Source of the DNA: Paenibacillus phytohabitans
GTDB taxonomy: Bacteria > Bacillota > Bacilli > Paenibacillales > Paenibacillaceae
Length of the DNA: 39,921 nt
Reading direction: 5' to 3'
NCBI RefSeq assembly: GCF_013141775.1
Contig: NZ_WHOB01000082.1
Coordinates: forward strand, 1-39,921
Made by a program: the position numbers and the translations under genes. Positions 15,426-23,684 of this stretch are shown here, piece after piece. Every line of letters begins with the position of its first letter. Positions within the stretch are counted from its first letter, which is position 1. Under the pieces are notes generated by a model that worked only from the letters and a program-made list of their open reading frames with translations, made no database searches and was not told the DNA's origin.

Positions 15426-17649
15426 GGAGCCGACCGCAGAGCAGATCGCGGAGCAGAAAATCTACAGTCAGTTCGGTGTATCGGACAGCGAATATGAGCT
15501 CATTACTTCCTTCATGGGACGTAAGCCTAACTATACAGAAATCGGTGTGTTCAGCGTGATGTGGTCTGAGCATTGTGCCTATAAAAACTCGAAGCCGCTG
15601 CTCAGCCGTTTCCCGACAAGCGGACCGAAGGTGCTGATGGGACCGGGCGAAGGCGCAGGGATTGTTGATATCGGAGACAACCAGGCGGTTGTTTTCAAAA
15701 TCGAGAGTCACAACCATCCATCGGCAGTTGAGCCTTATCAGGGCGCGGCGACCGGGGTGGGCGGGATTATCCGCGATATTTTCTCCATGGGCGCAAGACC
15801 GGTGGCGCTGCTGAACTCTCTGCGTTTCGGGAAGCTTGAGAGCGACCGGGTAAAATATCTGTTCGAGCATGTTGTGTCCGGAATCGCGGGCTACGGCAAC
15901 TGTATCGGCATCCCGACCGTCGGCGGGGAGATCATGTTCGATGACAGCTATGACGGCAATCCGCTGGTTAATGCGATGTGCGTGGGCCTGATTGATCACG
16001 ATAAAATCCAGCGCGGTGTCGCCAAAGGGGTAGGTAATCCCGTATTCTACGTGGGTCCTCCTACAGGCCGTGACGGCATTCATGGTGCGACTTTCGCCTC
16101 GGTTGAGCTCAGTGAAGAGTCGGAAGCGAAACGTACGGCGGTACAGGTTGGCGATCCGTTCATGGAGAAGCTGGTTATGGAATCTTGCCTGGAGCTGATC
16201 GACAGCGGTATCGTACTCGGAATACAGGATATGGGCGCAGCCGGTCTTACCTGCTCCAGTGCGGAAATGGCAAGTAAAGCAGGCAATGGTCTGGAGCTGT
16301 ATCTGGATCAGGTGCCGCAGCGCGAAGACGGCATGAGCCCTTATGAGATGATGCTCTCGGAATCCCAGGAGCGGATGCTGTTCGTGGTTGAGCCTAAGGA
16401 TGAGGCACAGGCACAGGAAATCTTCGACCGCTGGGGCGTGATTTGCCGCAAAGTGGGTAAGGTAACGGATGACGGCCGCCTGAAGCTGTTCCATCACGGT
16501 GAAGTGGTCGGCGACATGCCGGTAACAGCTCTGGTTGATGAATGTCCGATTTATAATAAACCATCGGCAGTTCCTGCTTACTATGAGGAGAATGCCGCGG
16601 TGGATACGCTTCGCTATGATGAAGTCACCGATCTGGGCGGCGCCCTGCGCACCGTACTGGGATCACCTACAGTAGCCAGCAAAGCATGGGTATACAACCA
16701 ATATGATTATATGGTGCGGACCAGCACGGCCGTTCGTCCGGGTTCCGATGCAGCAGTGGTAACCATCCACGGCACACGCAAAGCTCTGGCGATGACTACG
16801 GACTGTAACGGACGTTATGTCTATCTCGATCCTGAAGTGGGCGGACGGATTGCTGTCAGCGAAGCCGCACGTAACATTGTCTGCTCCGGTGCTCTGCCGC
16901 TGGCAATTACGGACAACCTGAATTTCGGCAGTCCGGAGAAGCCGGAAATCTTCTGGCAGATGGAACGTGCGGTAGATGGCATGGCTGAAGCCTGCCGTGT
17001 GCTGGATACCCCTGTAATTGGCGGTAACGTCAGTCTGTACAATGAAAATGCTTCAGGAGCGATCTATCCGACACCGGTTGTCGGCATGGTGGGTCTTGTA
17101 GAAGATACCGATCATATTACAACTCAGGCCTTCAAGCAGGAAGGCGATTCGATTCTGTTGCTTGGTGTTACCAAGGCAGAGCTTGGCGGCAGTGAATTCC
17201 AGTATGCTGTTCACGGCCTGACCGAAGGACGTCCGCCAGAACTCGATCTGGCAACGGAACGCAAGCTGCTGGATGCCGTACTTGCTGCGATTCGCAGCGG
17301 GCTGGTCCGCTCGGCGCATGACCTATCCGAAGGCGGCCTGGCCGGAGCGCTTGCAGAAAGCTGTATCAGCGGCACCATTGGAGCGAATATTGAACTGTCT
17401 GCCGGCGGACTGCGTCCAGATGTGGCGCTGTTCAGCGAGAGCCAATCCCGGATTATTCTGACTTCGGCGCCTGACCGTGCGGAAGAACTGAAAGCGGCGG
17501 TTGTCGCATACGGCGTACCTGTAGAGATCATTGGAACTGTCGGCGGAGACCGCCTGCGTGTTGCTCTGGACGGAGCAGCTGCACTGGATGAAGCAGTGAC
17601 TGAACTTAAGACCATTTGGGAGGATGCTATTCCATGTCTTATGAAATAA
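15403..17649 (+). CDS. purL: FGAM synthase large subunit, small-PurL type
   Basis: A 748-residue ATP-dependent subunit that converts FGAR to FGAM with ammonia supplied by PurQ. It is the Bacillus small form, lacking the fused PurS-like and glutaminase parts of the ~1300-residue enzyme. Motifs are MWSEHCAYKNSKPLL, ESHNHPSAVEPYQGAATGVGG, GIHGATFASVEL and the repeated AIRS-like half with ITDNLNFGSPEKPE. GGAGG at 15391 supports ATG 15403 rather than the upstream frame start at 15343. It overlaps purF by 16 bases. Confidence 0.97.
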   Translation: MTQQVSAKEPTAEQIAEQKIYSQFGVSDSEYELITSFMGRKPNYTEIGVFSVMWSEHCAYKNSKPLLSRFPTSGPKVLMGPGEGAGIVDIGDNQAVVFKIESHNHPSAVEPYQGAATGVGGIIRDIFSMGARPVALLNSLRFGKLESDRVKYLFEHVVSGIAGYGNCIGIPTVGGEIMFDDSYDGNPLVNAMCVGLIDHDKIQRGVAKGVGNPVFYVGPPTGRDGIHGATFASVELSEESEAKRTAVQVGDPFMEKLVMESCLELIDSGIVLGIQDMGAAGLTCSSAEMASKAGNGLELYLDQVPQREDGMSPYEMMLSESQERMLFVVEPKDEAQAQEIFDRWGVICRKVGKVTDDGRLKLFHHGEVVGDMPVTALVDECPIYNKPSAVPAYYEENAAVDTLRYDEVTDLGGALRTVLGSPTVASKAWVYNQYDYMVRTSTAVRPGSDAAVVTIHGTRKALAMTTDCNGRYVYLDPEVGGRIAVSEAARNIVCSGALPLAITDNLNFGSPEKPEIFWQMERAVDGMAEACRVLDTPVIGGNVSLYNENASGAIYPTPVVGMVGLVEDTDHITTQAFKQEGDSILLLGVTKAELGGSEFQYAVHGLTEGRPPELDLATERKLLDAVLAAIRSGLVRSAHDLSEGGLAGALAESCISGTIGANIELSAGGLRPDVALFSESQSRIILTSAPDRAEELKAAVVAYGVPVEIIGTVGGDRLRVALDGAAALDEAVTELKTIWEDAIPCLMK

Positions 17650-19130
17650 AGACCGGGAAAGAGCAGGAAGCCCCTATCCTGTGGACCGGCGACTTTTACA
17701 ACGAAGGAACGGGCTCGGGAGATATTTTTGACACATTAAAAGAAGAATGCGGCGTCTTTGGGGTCTTCGGACACCCGGAAGCTGCTTCCATGTCCTATTA
17801 CGGCCTGCATGCCCTGCAGCACCGGGGCGAAGAGAGCGCGGGCATCTGCGTAGCGGATGGGCGCGACTTCAACTACCACCGCGGCATGGGCCTGGTGAAG
17901 GAAGTGTTCGACAAAGACAAGATCGCTTCGCTGATCGGGGATATGTCCATCGGACATGTGCGTTACTCTACCAGTGGAGATAGCCGGCTGACTAATGCGC
18001 AGCCGCTGGTCTTCAAATACCGTGACGGTGATCTCGCGATTGCCACGAACGGCAATATCGTGAATGAACCTCTGATCCGTAAGCAGCTGGAGCAGGGCGG
18101 CTCAATCTTCCAGACCACCAGTGACACCGAGGTGCTGGCACATCTGATCGCGCGTTCGCAGAAGGATTTTGTCGAAGCCACGAAGGATGCCCTGGCCCAG
18201 CTGGTTGGTGGTTTCGCCTTCCTGCTGATGACTAATGACAAGCTGATTGTTGCTTCTGACCCGCATGGCTTGCGTCCCTTAGTGATGGGCCGGCTGGGCG
18301 AAGCTTACGTCTTCGCTTCCGAATCCTGTGCACTCGAAGTCATCGGCGCTAAGCTGGTACGCGATATTGAGCCGGGTGAGCTGCTCGTGCTGGATCAAGA
18401 CGGTTTCCGGGAAGAACGCTTCGCAGAACCTAAACGTAAAGCGCTGTGCGCAATGGAATACATCTACTTCGCCCGCCCGGACAGTGATCTGAACGGCTCC
18501 AACCTGCACTCCGCCCGCAAGCGGATGGGCAGCCGGATGGCGCTCGAAGCCTTCGTGGATGCCGATATCGTAACCGGCGTGCCGGATTCCAGTATCTCTG
18601 CAGCCATTGGCTACGCCGAGCAGACTGGCATCCCGTACGAGCTTGGACTGATCAAGAACAAGTATACCGGCCGGACCTTCATCCAGCCGAGCCAGGAGCT
18701 GCGTGAGCAGGGCGTGAAGATGAAGCTCAGCGCCGTGCGCCGTGTCGTGGAAGGCCAGCGCGTAGTCATGATCGACGATTCCATCGTGCGCGGCACGACC
18801 TCTCGCCGGATTGTGAATCTGCTGCGCGAGGCCGGAGCGGCTGAGGTTCACGTGCGGATTACCTCGCCGCCGTTCAAGAATCCCTGCTTCTATGGCATCG
18901 ATACCCCGGACCGCCGTGAGCTGATCGCCTCTTATAAGACGATCGCCGAGATGTGCGAGGAGATCAATGCGGACTCGCTTGCCTTCCTCTCACCGGATGG
19001 ACTGATCCAGTCCATCGGCGGCTATAATAGTAACGATTACAAAGGCGGACTATGCCTGTCCTGCTTCGATAATGATTACCCGACGCAGGTGGATTTCGGC
19101 GGGGAAGAGAAGGACGGATGCAGTTGTTAA
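17634..19130 (+). CDS. purF: glutamine PRPP amidotransferase
   Basis: A 498-residue first enzyme of the pathway, making phosphoribosylamine from PRPP and glutamine. The N-terminal nucleophile after propeptide removal is Cys39 in KEECGVFGVFG, so the apparent propeptide is 38 residues, longer than the 11 of B. subtilis. The PRPP loop is VVMIDDSIVRGTTSRRIV. Four cysteines placed as in the iron-sulfur Bacillus enzyme are visible (KALCAMEY, NPCFYG, and GLCLSC near the end). The family is feedback-inhibited by purine nucleotides. It is followed by the longest spacer of the operon. Confidence 0.97.
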   Translation: MSYEIKTGKEQEAPILWTGDFYNEGTGSGDIFDTLKEECGVFGVFGHPEAASMSYYGLHALQHRGEESAGICVADGRDFNYHRGMGLVKEVFDKDKIASLIGDMSIGHVRYSTSGDSRLTNAQPLVFKYRDGDLAIATNGNIVNEPLIRKQLEQGGSIFQTTSDTEVLAHLIARSQKDFVEATKDALAQLVGGFAFLLMTNDKLIVASDPHGLRPLVMGRLGEAYVFASESCALEVIGAKLVRDIEPGELLVLDQDGFREERFAEPKRKALCAMEYIYFARPDSDLNGSNLHSARKRMGSRMALEAFVDADIVTGVPDSSISAAIGYAEQTGIPYELGLIKNKYTGRTFIQPSQELREQGVKMKLSAVRRVVEGQRVVMIDDSIVRGTTSRRIVNLLREAGAAEVHVRITSPPFKNPCFYGIDTPDRRELIASYKTIAEMCEEINADSLAFLSPDGLIQSIGGYNSNDYKGGLCLSCFDNDYPTQVDFGGEEKDGCSC

Positions 19131-19143
19131 CATCCCCCTAAAT

Positions 19144-19184
19144 CCCCCTTGCAAAGGGGGACCCCGGAGGGCGCTGCCCTCCGG
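19144..19184 (+). other. two adjacent perfect hairpins after purF
   Basis: CCCCCTT at 19144-19150 pairs with AAGGGGG at 19154-19160. CCGGAGGGC at 19164-19172 pairs with GCCCTCCGG at 19176-19184. Neither is followed by a T run, so they are not classical terminators. They could stall exonucleases or mark an RNA processing site. Confidence 0.6.
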
Positions 19185-19333
19185 CCACCCGAAAGCTTGG
19201 TGGTAGGAGTTTGCTCTAAACTTGCTAAGAGGGCGTGGGTGCGGGTGCACGCTTTGTCCCTGTGTGCTGCGCACAGCCGGGACACGCTTCACGGCGCTGC
19301 GCGCCCTGGCGGCATGCTGCCCGCCGGGCCCTG

Positions 19334-19675
19334 GCTCCAGAACCTGTCCTGTTTGCTGCCGCAAATCCGGAGGTTCTGTCACCCAAGGATGCGCACGGCT
19401 TCGCCCCGTGCGCTAGAGGCTCCCGCCCCCGTCCTGTTTGCTAACGCAAAGTCGGGGGGCCTGTCGCCTAAGGATGCGCACGGCTTCGCCCCGTGGGCCT
19501 GAGGGCTCCAGAACCTGTCCTGTTTGCTGCCGCAAATCCGGAGGTTCTGTCGCTCCAAGGTACGCACGGCTTCGCCCCATGCGCTAGAGTGCTCACGCCC
19601 CCGTCCTGTTTGCTAACGCAAAGTCGGGGGGCCTGTCGCCTAAGGATGCGCACGGCTTCGCCCCGTGCGCTTGGA
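19334..19675. repeat. four-copy ~86-bp tandem repeat with two hairpins per unit
   Basis: Copies begin at about 19334, 19419, 19505 and 19591 (GTCCTGTTTGC at 19346, 19431, 19517 and 19603, spaced 85, 86 and 86). Hairpin 1 has a constant TTTGC-NNNN-GCAAA core. Its outer stem is CAGAACCT/AGGTTCTG in copies 1 and 3 but GCCCCCG/CGGGGGC in copies 2 and 4. Hairpin 2 is GCGCACGG-CTTCGC-CCGTGCGC, perfect in copies 1 and 4 and slightly decayed in 2 and 3. Copies therefore alternate A-B-A-B. Confidence 0.85.
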
Positions 19676-19776
19676 GGCGCTGGGCTTCGCCCACAGCGCC
19701 GAAACATTGCTGCTGTGCAAGGCGCGAAATTTCGGCTTGCGGCACGGGTTTGAACCCCGGTGGTTGGAGTCATGAA

Positions 19777-19905
19777 GAGGAATTTTGGAACTGTAGGAGC
19801 GATAGCGTTCGCCTTTATATTTGGATTTCTACCGCTGGACAGCGGTTCAAATCAGGAAATCCAAATATAACAGCGGCCGGAAGTCCAAATATTCTTCGTA
19901 ATGAC
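19777..19905. repeat. nested palindromic repeat, copy B
   Basis: TTATATTTGGATTTC at 19815-19829 is a perfect 15-bp complement of GAAATCCAAATATAA at 19856-19870. CCGCT at 19832-19836 pairs with AGCGG at 19841-19845. The outer ATTTTGGA at 19782-19789 meets TCCAAAT at 19884-19890. It is the second copy of the element at 13014-13140, in the same orientation. Confidence 0.85.
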
Positions 19906-19983
19906 GACTATAACCACCAAAAGATTCATTTCCCTGCCGCCCCGAACCCGCGCTCTAAACTAACTTAAATGAGGTGTCCAAAA

Positions 19984-21024
19984 GTGTCGGAAGCTTATAA
20001 AAACGCCGGAGTGGATATTGCGGCTGGCAATGAAGCGGTAGAACGCATGAAGAAGCATGTGAAGCGCACCTACCGTCCTGAAGTGATGACGGAGCTGGGC
20101 GGATTCGGCGCACTGTTTGGCCTGAATAAGGACAAATATGAAGAGCCTGTTCTCGTATCGGGAACGGACGGCGTGGGCACGAAGCTCAAAATCGCGTTCG
20201 CAGCGGACCGCCACGACACGATTGGCATCGATGCCGTAGCCATGTGTGTGAATGACATCGTAGTGCAGGGCGCAGAGCCGCTGTTCTTCCTCGACTATCT
20301 GGCCTGCGACAAGGTAGTGCCGGAGAAGATTGAGGCGATCGTTGCCGGAATCGCCGAAGGCTGCCACCAGGCAGGCTGCGCATTAATTGGCGGAGAAACG
20401 GCCGAGATGCCCGGCATGTATTCGGCCGGTGAGTACGACATCGCCGGATTTACGGTAGGGGTTGCCGACAAAGCGAAGCTGGTAACCGGCGCAGACATTG
20501 CAGCGGGAGACACGGTAATTGGCCTGGCTTCCAGCGGTATCCACAGCAACGGGTTCTCGCTGGTGCGCAAGCTTTTGCTGGAGGAAGACGGCTACGGACT
20601 GAATGATGTAGTGCCTGAACTCGGCGCTCCGCTCGTGGATGTACTGCTGGCTCCAACCAGAATCTATGTGAAGCCGCTGCTGGCCCTGCTGGAACAGCTT
20701 CCGGTTAAAGGCATGGCTCACATTACAGGAGGCGGGTTCATCGAGAATATCCCGCGCGTGCTGCCTGAGAATGTGAATGTAGAGATTAACTACGGCTCCT
20801 GGCCGATTCAGCCGGTCTTCGGCTTGATGCAGAGCAAGGGCAATGTAAGCAACCGCGATATGTTCACCACTTTTAATATGGGGATCGGCCTTGTACTGGT
20901 AGTGGCTGAAGCCGACGGAGAACGTGCGCTGGAGCTGCTGAAAGCGAGCGGAGAAGAAGCTTACCTTATCGGGACTGTAACAGAAGGTGAACGCAAGGTT
21001 ACCTTTACAGGAGCTGAAGTCTGA
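19984..21024 (+). CDS. purM: AIR synthetase
   Basis: A 346-residue phosphoribosylformylglycinamidine cyclo-ligase that closes the imidazole ring of FGAM to give AIR. Motifs are VSGTDGVGTKLKIAF, GIDAVAMCVNDIVVQGAEPLFFLDY and LIGGETAEMPGMY. The frame is open from ATG 19969, but GAGGTG at 19971-19976 is well placed for GTG 19984. That gives a start SEAYKNAGVDIAAGNEAV, much like B. subtilis PurM. It begins immediately after the long repeat-rich spacer and ends one base into purN. Confidence 0.97.
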   Translation: MSEAYKNAGVDIAAGNEAVERMKKHVKRTYRPEVMTELGGFGALFGLNKDKYEEPVLVSGTDGVGTKLKIAFAADRHDTIGIDAVAMCVNDIVVQGAEPLFFLDYLACDKVVPEKIEAIVAGIAEGCHQAGCALIGGETAEMPGMYSAGEYDIAGFTVGVADKAKLVTGADIAAGDTVIGLASSGIHSNGFSLVRKLLLEEDGYGLNDVVPELGAPLVDVLLAPTRIYVKPLLALLEQLPVKGMAHITGGGFIENIPRVLPENVNVEINYGSWPIQPVFGLMQSKGNVSNRDMFTTFNMGIGLVLVVAEADGERALELLKASGEEAYLIGTVTEGERKVTFTGAEV

Positions 21025-21638
21025 TGGAGTGGAGCCGGATCGCTGTATTTGCCTCGGGGCAGGGCAGCAATTTCGCCGCACTGGTTCAGGCGCAGCAGGA
21101 GGGGAAGCTCGGCGGAGGCAGCATAGAGCTGCTGGTCTCGGACAAGCCGGAAGCGCCTGTGGCACAGCGGGCGGAGGAAGCGGGAATTCCCGCCCTCCTG
21201 CTGCGGCCGAAGGACTTCGCGGGCCGTGAGCTGTATGAGGCGGCAATTGTTGCCGAGCTGCAGCGCCGGGACATCGGACTGATCGTGTTGGCCGGATACA
21301 TGCGTCTGATCTCACCTGTGCTGCTTGAGCCTTACGCCGGGCGGATCATCAACATCCATCCGTCGCTTTTGCCGGCCTTTGCAGGTAAGGATGCGATTGG
21401 CCAGGCGCTGGATTATGGCGTGAAGCTGACGGGAGTGACGGTGCATTTTGTCGACGGAGGCATGGATACCGGACCGGTTATTGCCCAGCGCAGCGTTGAG
21501 GTGAAGCCGGGAGACACAGCCGATTCACTTGCAGAACGTATCCACCAGGTAGAGTACGGAATGTATCCTGAAGTGGTTGCTGCTTTTGCCGCCGGGAAAG
21601 TGGAATTGAACGGAAGAATAACGACAATCGGCGAATAA
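21024..21638 (+). CDS. purN: GAR transformylase
   Basis: A 204-residue formyltetrahydrofolate-dependent enzyme converting GAR to FGAR. It begins RIAVFASGQGSNFAAL. The catalytic motif is IINIHPSLLPAF, with Asn110 and His112, and the aspartate is in VHFVDGGMDTGPVI. The ATG shares its A with the purM stop TGA, so translation is coupled. No second GAR transformylase (PurT) is present in the window. It is followed by a 475-base spacer. Confidence 0.97.
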   Translation: MEWSRIAVFASGQGSNFAALVQAQQEGKLGGGSIELLVSDKPEAPVAQRAEEAGIPALLLRPKDFAGRELYEAAIVAELQRRDIGLIVLAGYMRLISPVLLEPYAGRIINIHPSLLPAFAGKDAIGQALDYGVKLTGVTVHFVDGGMDTGPVIAQRSVEVKPGDTADSLAERIHQVEYGMYPEVVAAFAAGKVELNGRITTIGE

Positions 21639-22113
21639 TAGCAGATGCCATACCAGCCGGATCTGACACACCATTAATATTTCAGGCAGGTGCGGCTGAT
21701 TCTGATATTTCTCGGGAAATATTGCACAAAGTCTGCAAGATGTCGGATTGGCTGACTGAGCAGTTTGAAATTGCCGGAATTACGGGTTTGCTGACATGCC
21801 GGTTGATGTCGATATAGCAGTTGGATTTACACCACTTAATTTGTCTGAATACCAGCGACCGCGGAACGTAACTGGATAAAGTACAACTAATTCTGGCGTT
21901 GGTAGGCTCAAAGGCGCATATGGCATCATTTAGATGGACAATTTCCAACTAATTTCTATCCGGCTGATAACCAGCCGAAATTAAATGACGTAAATCCACT
22001 TATTTTATAAACATTATAAACTCAAGTATAAGCATGGGCTAACCGGCGACAATGATCCTGCGATCATTAGCCACAACCTAATCTAGCGTGAATCCAGAGG
22101 AGGACTATTCAAA
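21639..22113. other. purN-purH spacer
   Basis: No supported gene. Visible structures are ATATTTC/GAAATAT at 21705-21722, CGGCTG/CAGCCG near 21961-21976 and CAGAT/ATCTG near 21643-21665. The 3' part (about 21980-22050) is AT-rich, with TATAAA- and TATAAT-like stretches but no matching -35. Overall it looks like another intergenic repeat region; no second copy exists in this window. Confidence 0.6.
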
Positions 22114-23661
22114 GTGAGTATCAAAAGAGCGCTGGTCAGCGTATCGGACAAACAGGGCATCGTGGATTTTTGCCGCGAGTTGTCTGCACTAGGCGTAGAA
22201 ATTATCTCCACAGGCGGCACCAGCACACTTCTGGCTAAAGAAGGCGTTCCGGTCATCGGGATTTCCGATGTGACAGGCTTCCCCGAAATTATGGACGGAC
22301 GCGTCAAAACGCTGCATCCTGCTGTACACAGCGGCCTCCTTGCGGTTCGTGATAACGAAGAGCACACACGGCAGATGACCGAGCTTGGACTCGACTACAT
22401 CGACCTGGTGGTAGTAAATCTGTATCCGTTCGCGGAAACTATTGCCAAGCCGGATGTGTCGTATGAGGAAGCTATCGAGAACATCGATATCGGAGGACCT
22501 ACGATGCTGCGTTCGGCGTCGAAGAACCATGCTTTTGTCAGTGTGGTAGTGGACGCGGCGGATTATGCTACAGTGCTTGAGGAAGTGCGTGCAAATGGAG
22601 ATACCACCCTTGCAACCCGCAAACGTCTTGCGGCCAAAGTCTTCCGCCACACGGCGGCTTACGATGCCCTGATTGCTGATTATCTGGCGAATGTAACCGG
22701 TGAACCGCTGCCGGAACGCTATACGGTCACTTACGAGAAAATCCAGGATCTGCGTTACGGGGAGAACCCGCATCAGAAGGCTGCGTTCTACCGCAAGCCG
22801 CTGGCTGCGCAGGATACACTCACCGCTGCTGAGCAATTGCACGGCAAGGAGCTGTCCTATAACAACATCAACGATGCGAATGCCGCGCTCCAGATTGTTA
22901 AAGAGTTCGAAGAACCGGCTGTTGTGGCTGTGAAGCATATGAATCCTTGCGGCGTAGGCGTGGGTGCGAGTGTATATGAGGCTTATCAAAAAGCGTACAA
23001 TGCCGATCCAACCTCCATCTTCGGCGGAATTGTTGCGGCGAACCGGATCATTGATGAAGACACGGCTAATATGCTGAAGGATATTTTCCTTGAGATCGTG
23101 CTGGCTCCGGGCTTCACGGAAGAAGCACTGGAAATCCTGACGAAGAAAAAGAATATCCGCCTGCTCAAGCTGGGCAACCTCAGCACGGCGGCTTCCCGTA
23201 AAACCAGCTTTGTTGTAACCTCCATTGAAGGCGGGATGGTAGTGCAGGAAAGTGACGTGCATTCCGTGAATCCGGAGGAGCTGCAGGTCGTAACTGACCG
23301 CAAGCCAACGGAAGAAGAGCTGAAGCAGCTGCTCTTTAGCTGGAAGGTGGTTAAGCATGTGAAGTCGAACGCGATCGTGCTGGCGGCTGATAATATGACC
23401 GTAGGCGTAGGTGCCGGACAGATGAACCGTGTCGGCGCGGCCAAGATTGCGATCGAGCAGGCCGGAGAGAAATCCAAAGGCGCTGTACTGGCGTCAGATG
23501 CCTTCTTCCCGATGGGCGACACCCTGGAGATGGCTGCCAAGGCTGGTATTACGGCAGTTATCCAGCCGGGCGGCTCGATTAAGGACGAGGAATCCATTAA
23601 GGTTGCTAATGAATACGGCATTGCCATGGTCTTCACCGGCGTTCGCCATTTCAAACACTAG
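22114..23661 (+). CDS. purH: bifunctional AICAR transformylase / IMP cyclohydrolase
   Basis: A 515-residue enzyme for the last two steps to IMP. The N-terminal cyclohydrolase domain (about 1-150) includes STGGTSTLLAKEGVPV and DGRVKTLHPAVHSGLL. The C-terminal transformylase domain includes RYGENPHQKAAFY, the catalytic VKHMNPCGVGVG and, near the end, AVIQPGGSIKDEESI. The start is GTG 22114 after GAGGAGGAC. It begins a tight block with purD (23 bases between them). Confidence 0.97.
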   Translation: MSIKRALVSVSDKQGIVDFCRELSALGVEIISTGGTSTLLAKEGVPVIGISDVTGFPEIMDGRVKTLHPAVHSGLLAVRDNEEHTRQMTELGLDYIDLVVVNLYPFAETIAKPDVSYEEAIENIDIGGPTMLRSASKNHAFVSVVVDAADYATVLEEVRANGDTTLATRKRLAAKVFRHTAAYDALIADYLANVTGEPLPERYTVTYEKIQDLRYGENPHQKAAFYRKPLAAQDTLTAAEQLHGKELSYNNINDANAALQIVKEFEEPAVVAVKHMNPCGVGVGASVYEAYQKAYNADPTSIFGGIVAANRIIDEDTANMLKDIFLEIVLAPGFTEEALEILTKKKNIRLLKLGNLSTAASRKTSFVVTSIEGGMVVQESDVHSVNPEELQVVTDRKPTEEELKQLLFSWKVVKHVKSNAIVLAADNMTVGVGAGQMNRVGAAKIAIEQAGEKSKGAVLASDAFFPMGDTLEMAAKAGITAVIQPGGSIKDEESIKVANEYGIAMVFTGVRHFKH

Positions 23662-23684
23662 AACGCTGGGAGGGTTTCATACTA

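Larger units (their letters stand above)
19131..19983. other. purF-purM spacer, structured GC-rich block
   Basis: 853 bases without a supported gene. In order: a hairpin CCCCCTT/AAGGGGG at 19144-19160; a perfect 9-bp hairpin CCGGAGGGC/GCCCTCCGG at 19164-19184; several GC-rich inverted repeats to 19330; a four-copy tandem array at 19334-19675; a UUCG-type hairpin TGGGC-TTC-GCCCA within GGCGC/GCGCC arms at about 19676-19700; and palindromic repeat copy B at 19777-19905. Open frames of 62-117 codons run through the repeats on both strands and look incidental. Confidence 0.7.

Noticed and set aside
19149..19753. Open frames of 62-117 codons in the purF-purM spacer
   Set aside because: They read through hairpin repeats in several frames and on both strands, without ribosome binding sites.
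19744..19760. tRNA-like T-arm, GGGTTTGAACCCC
   Set aside because: No acceptor, D or anticodon arms could be placed on either strand.
21682..21948. 88-codon minus-strand frame in the purN-purH spacer
   Set aside because: No ribosome binding site or family resemblance, and it lies antisense within an operon spacer.
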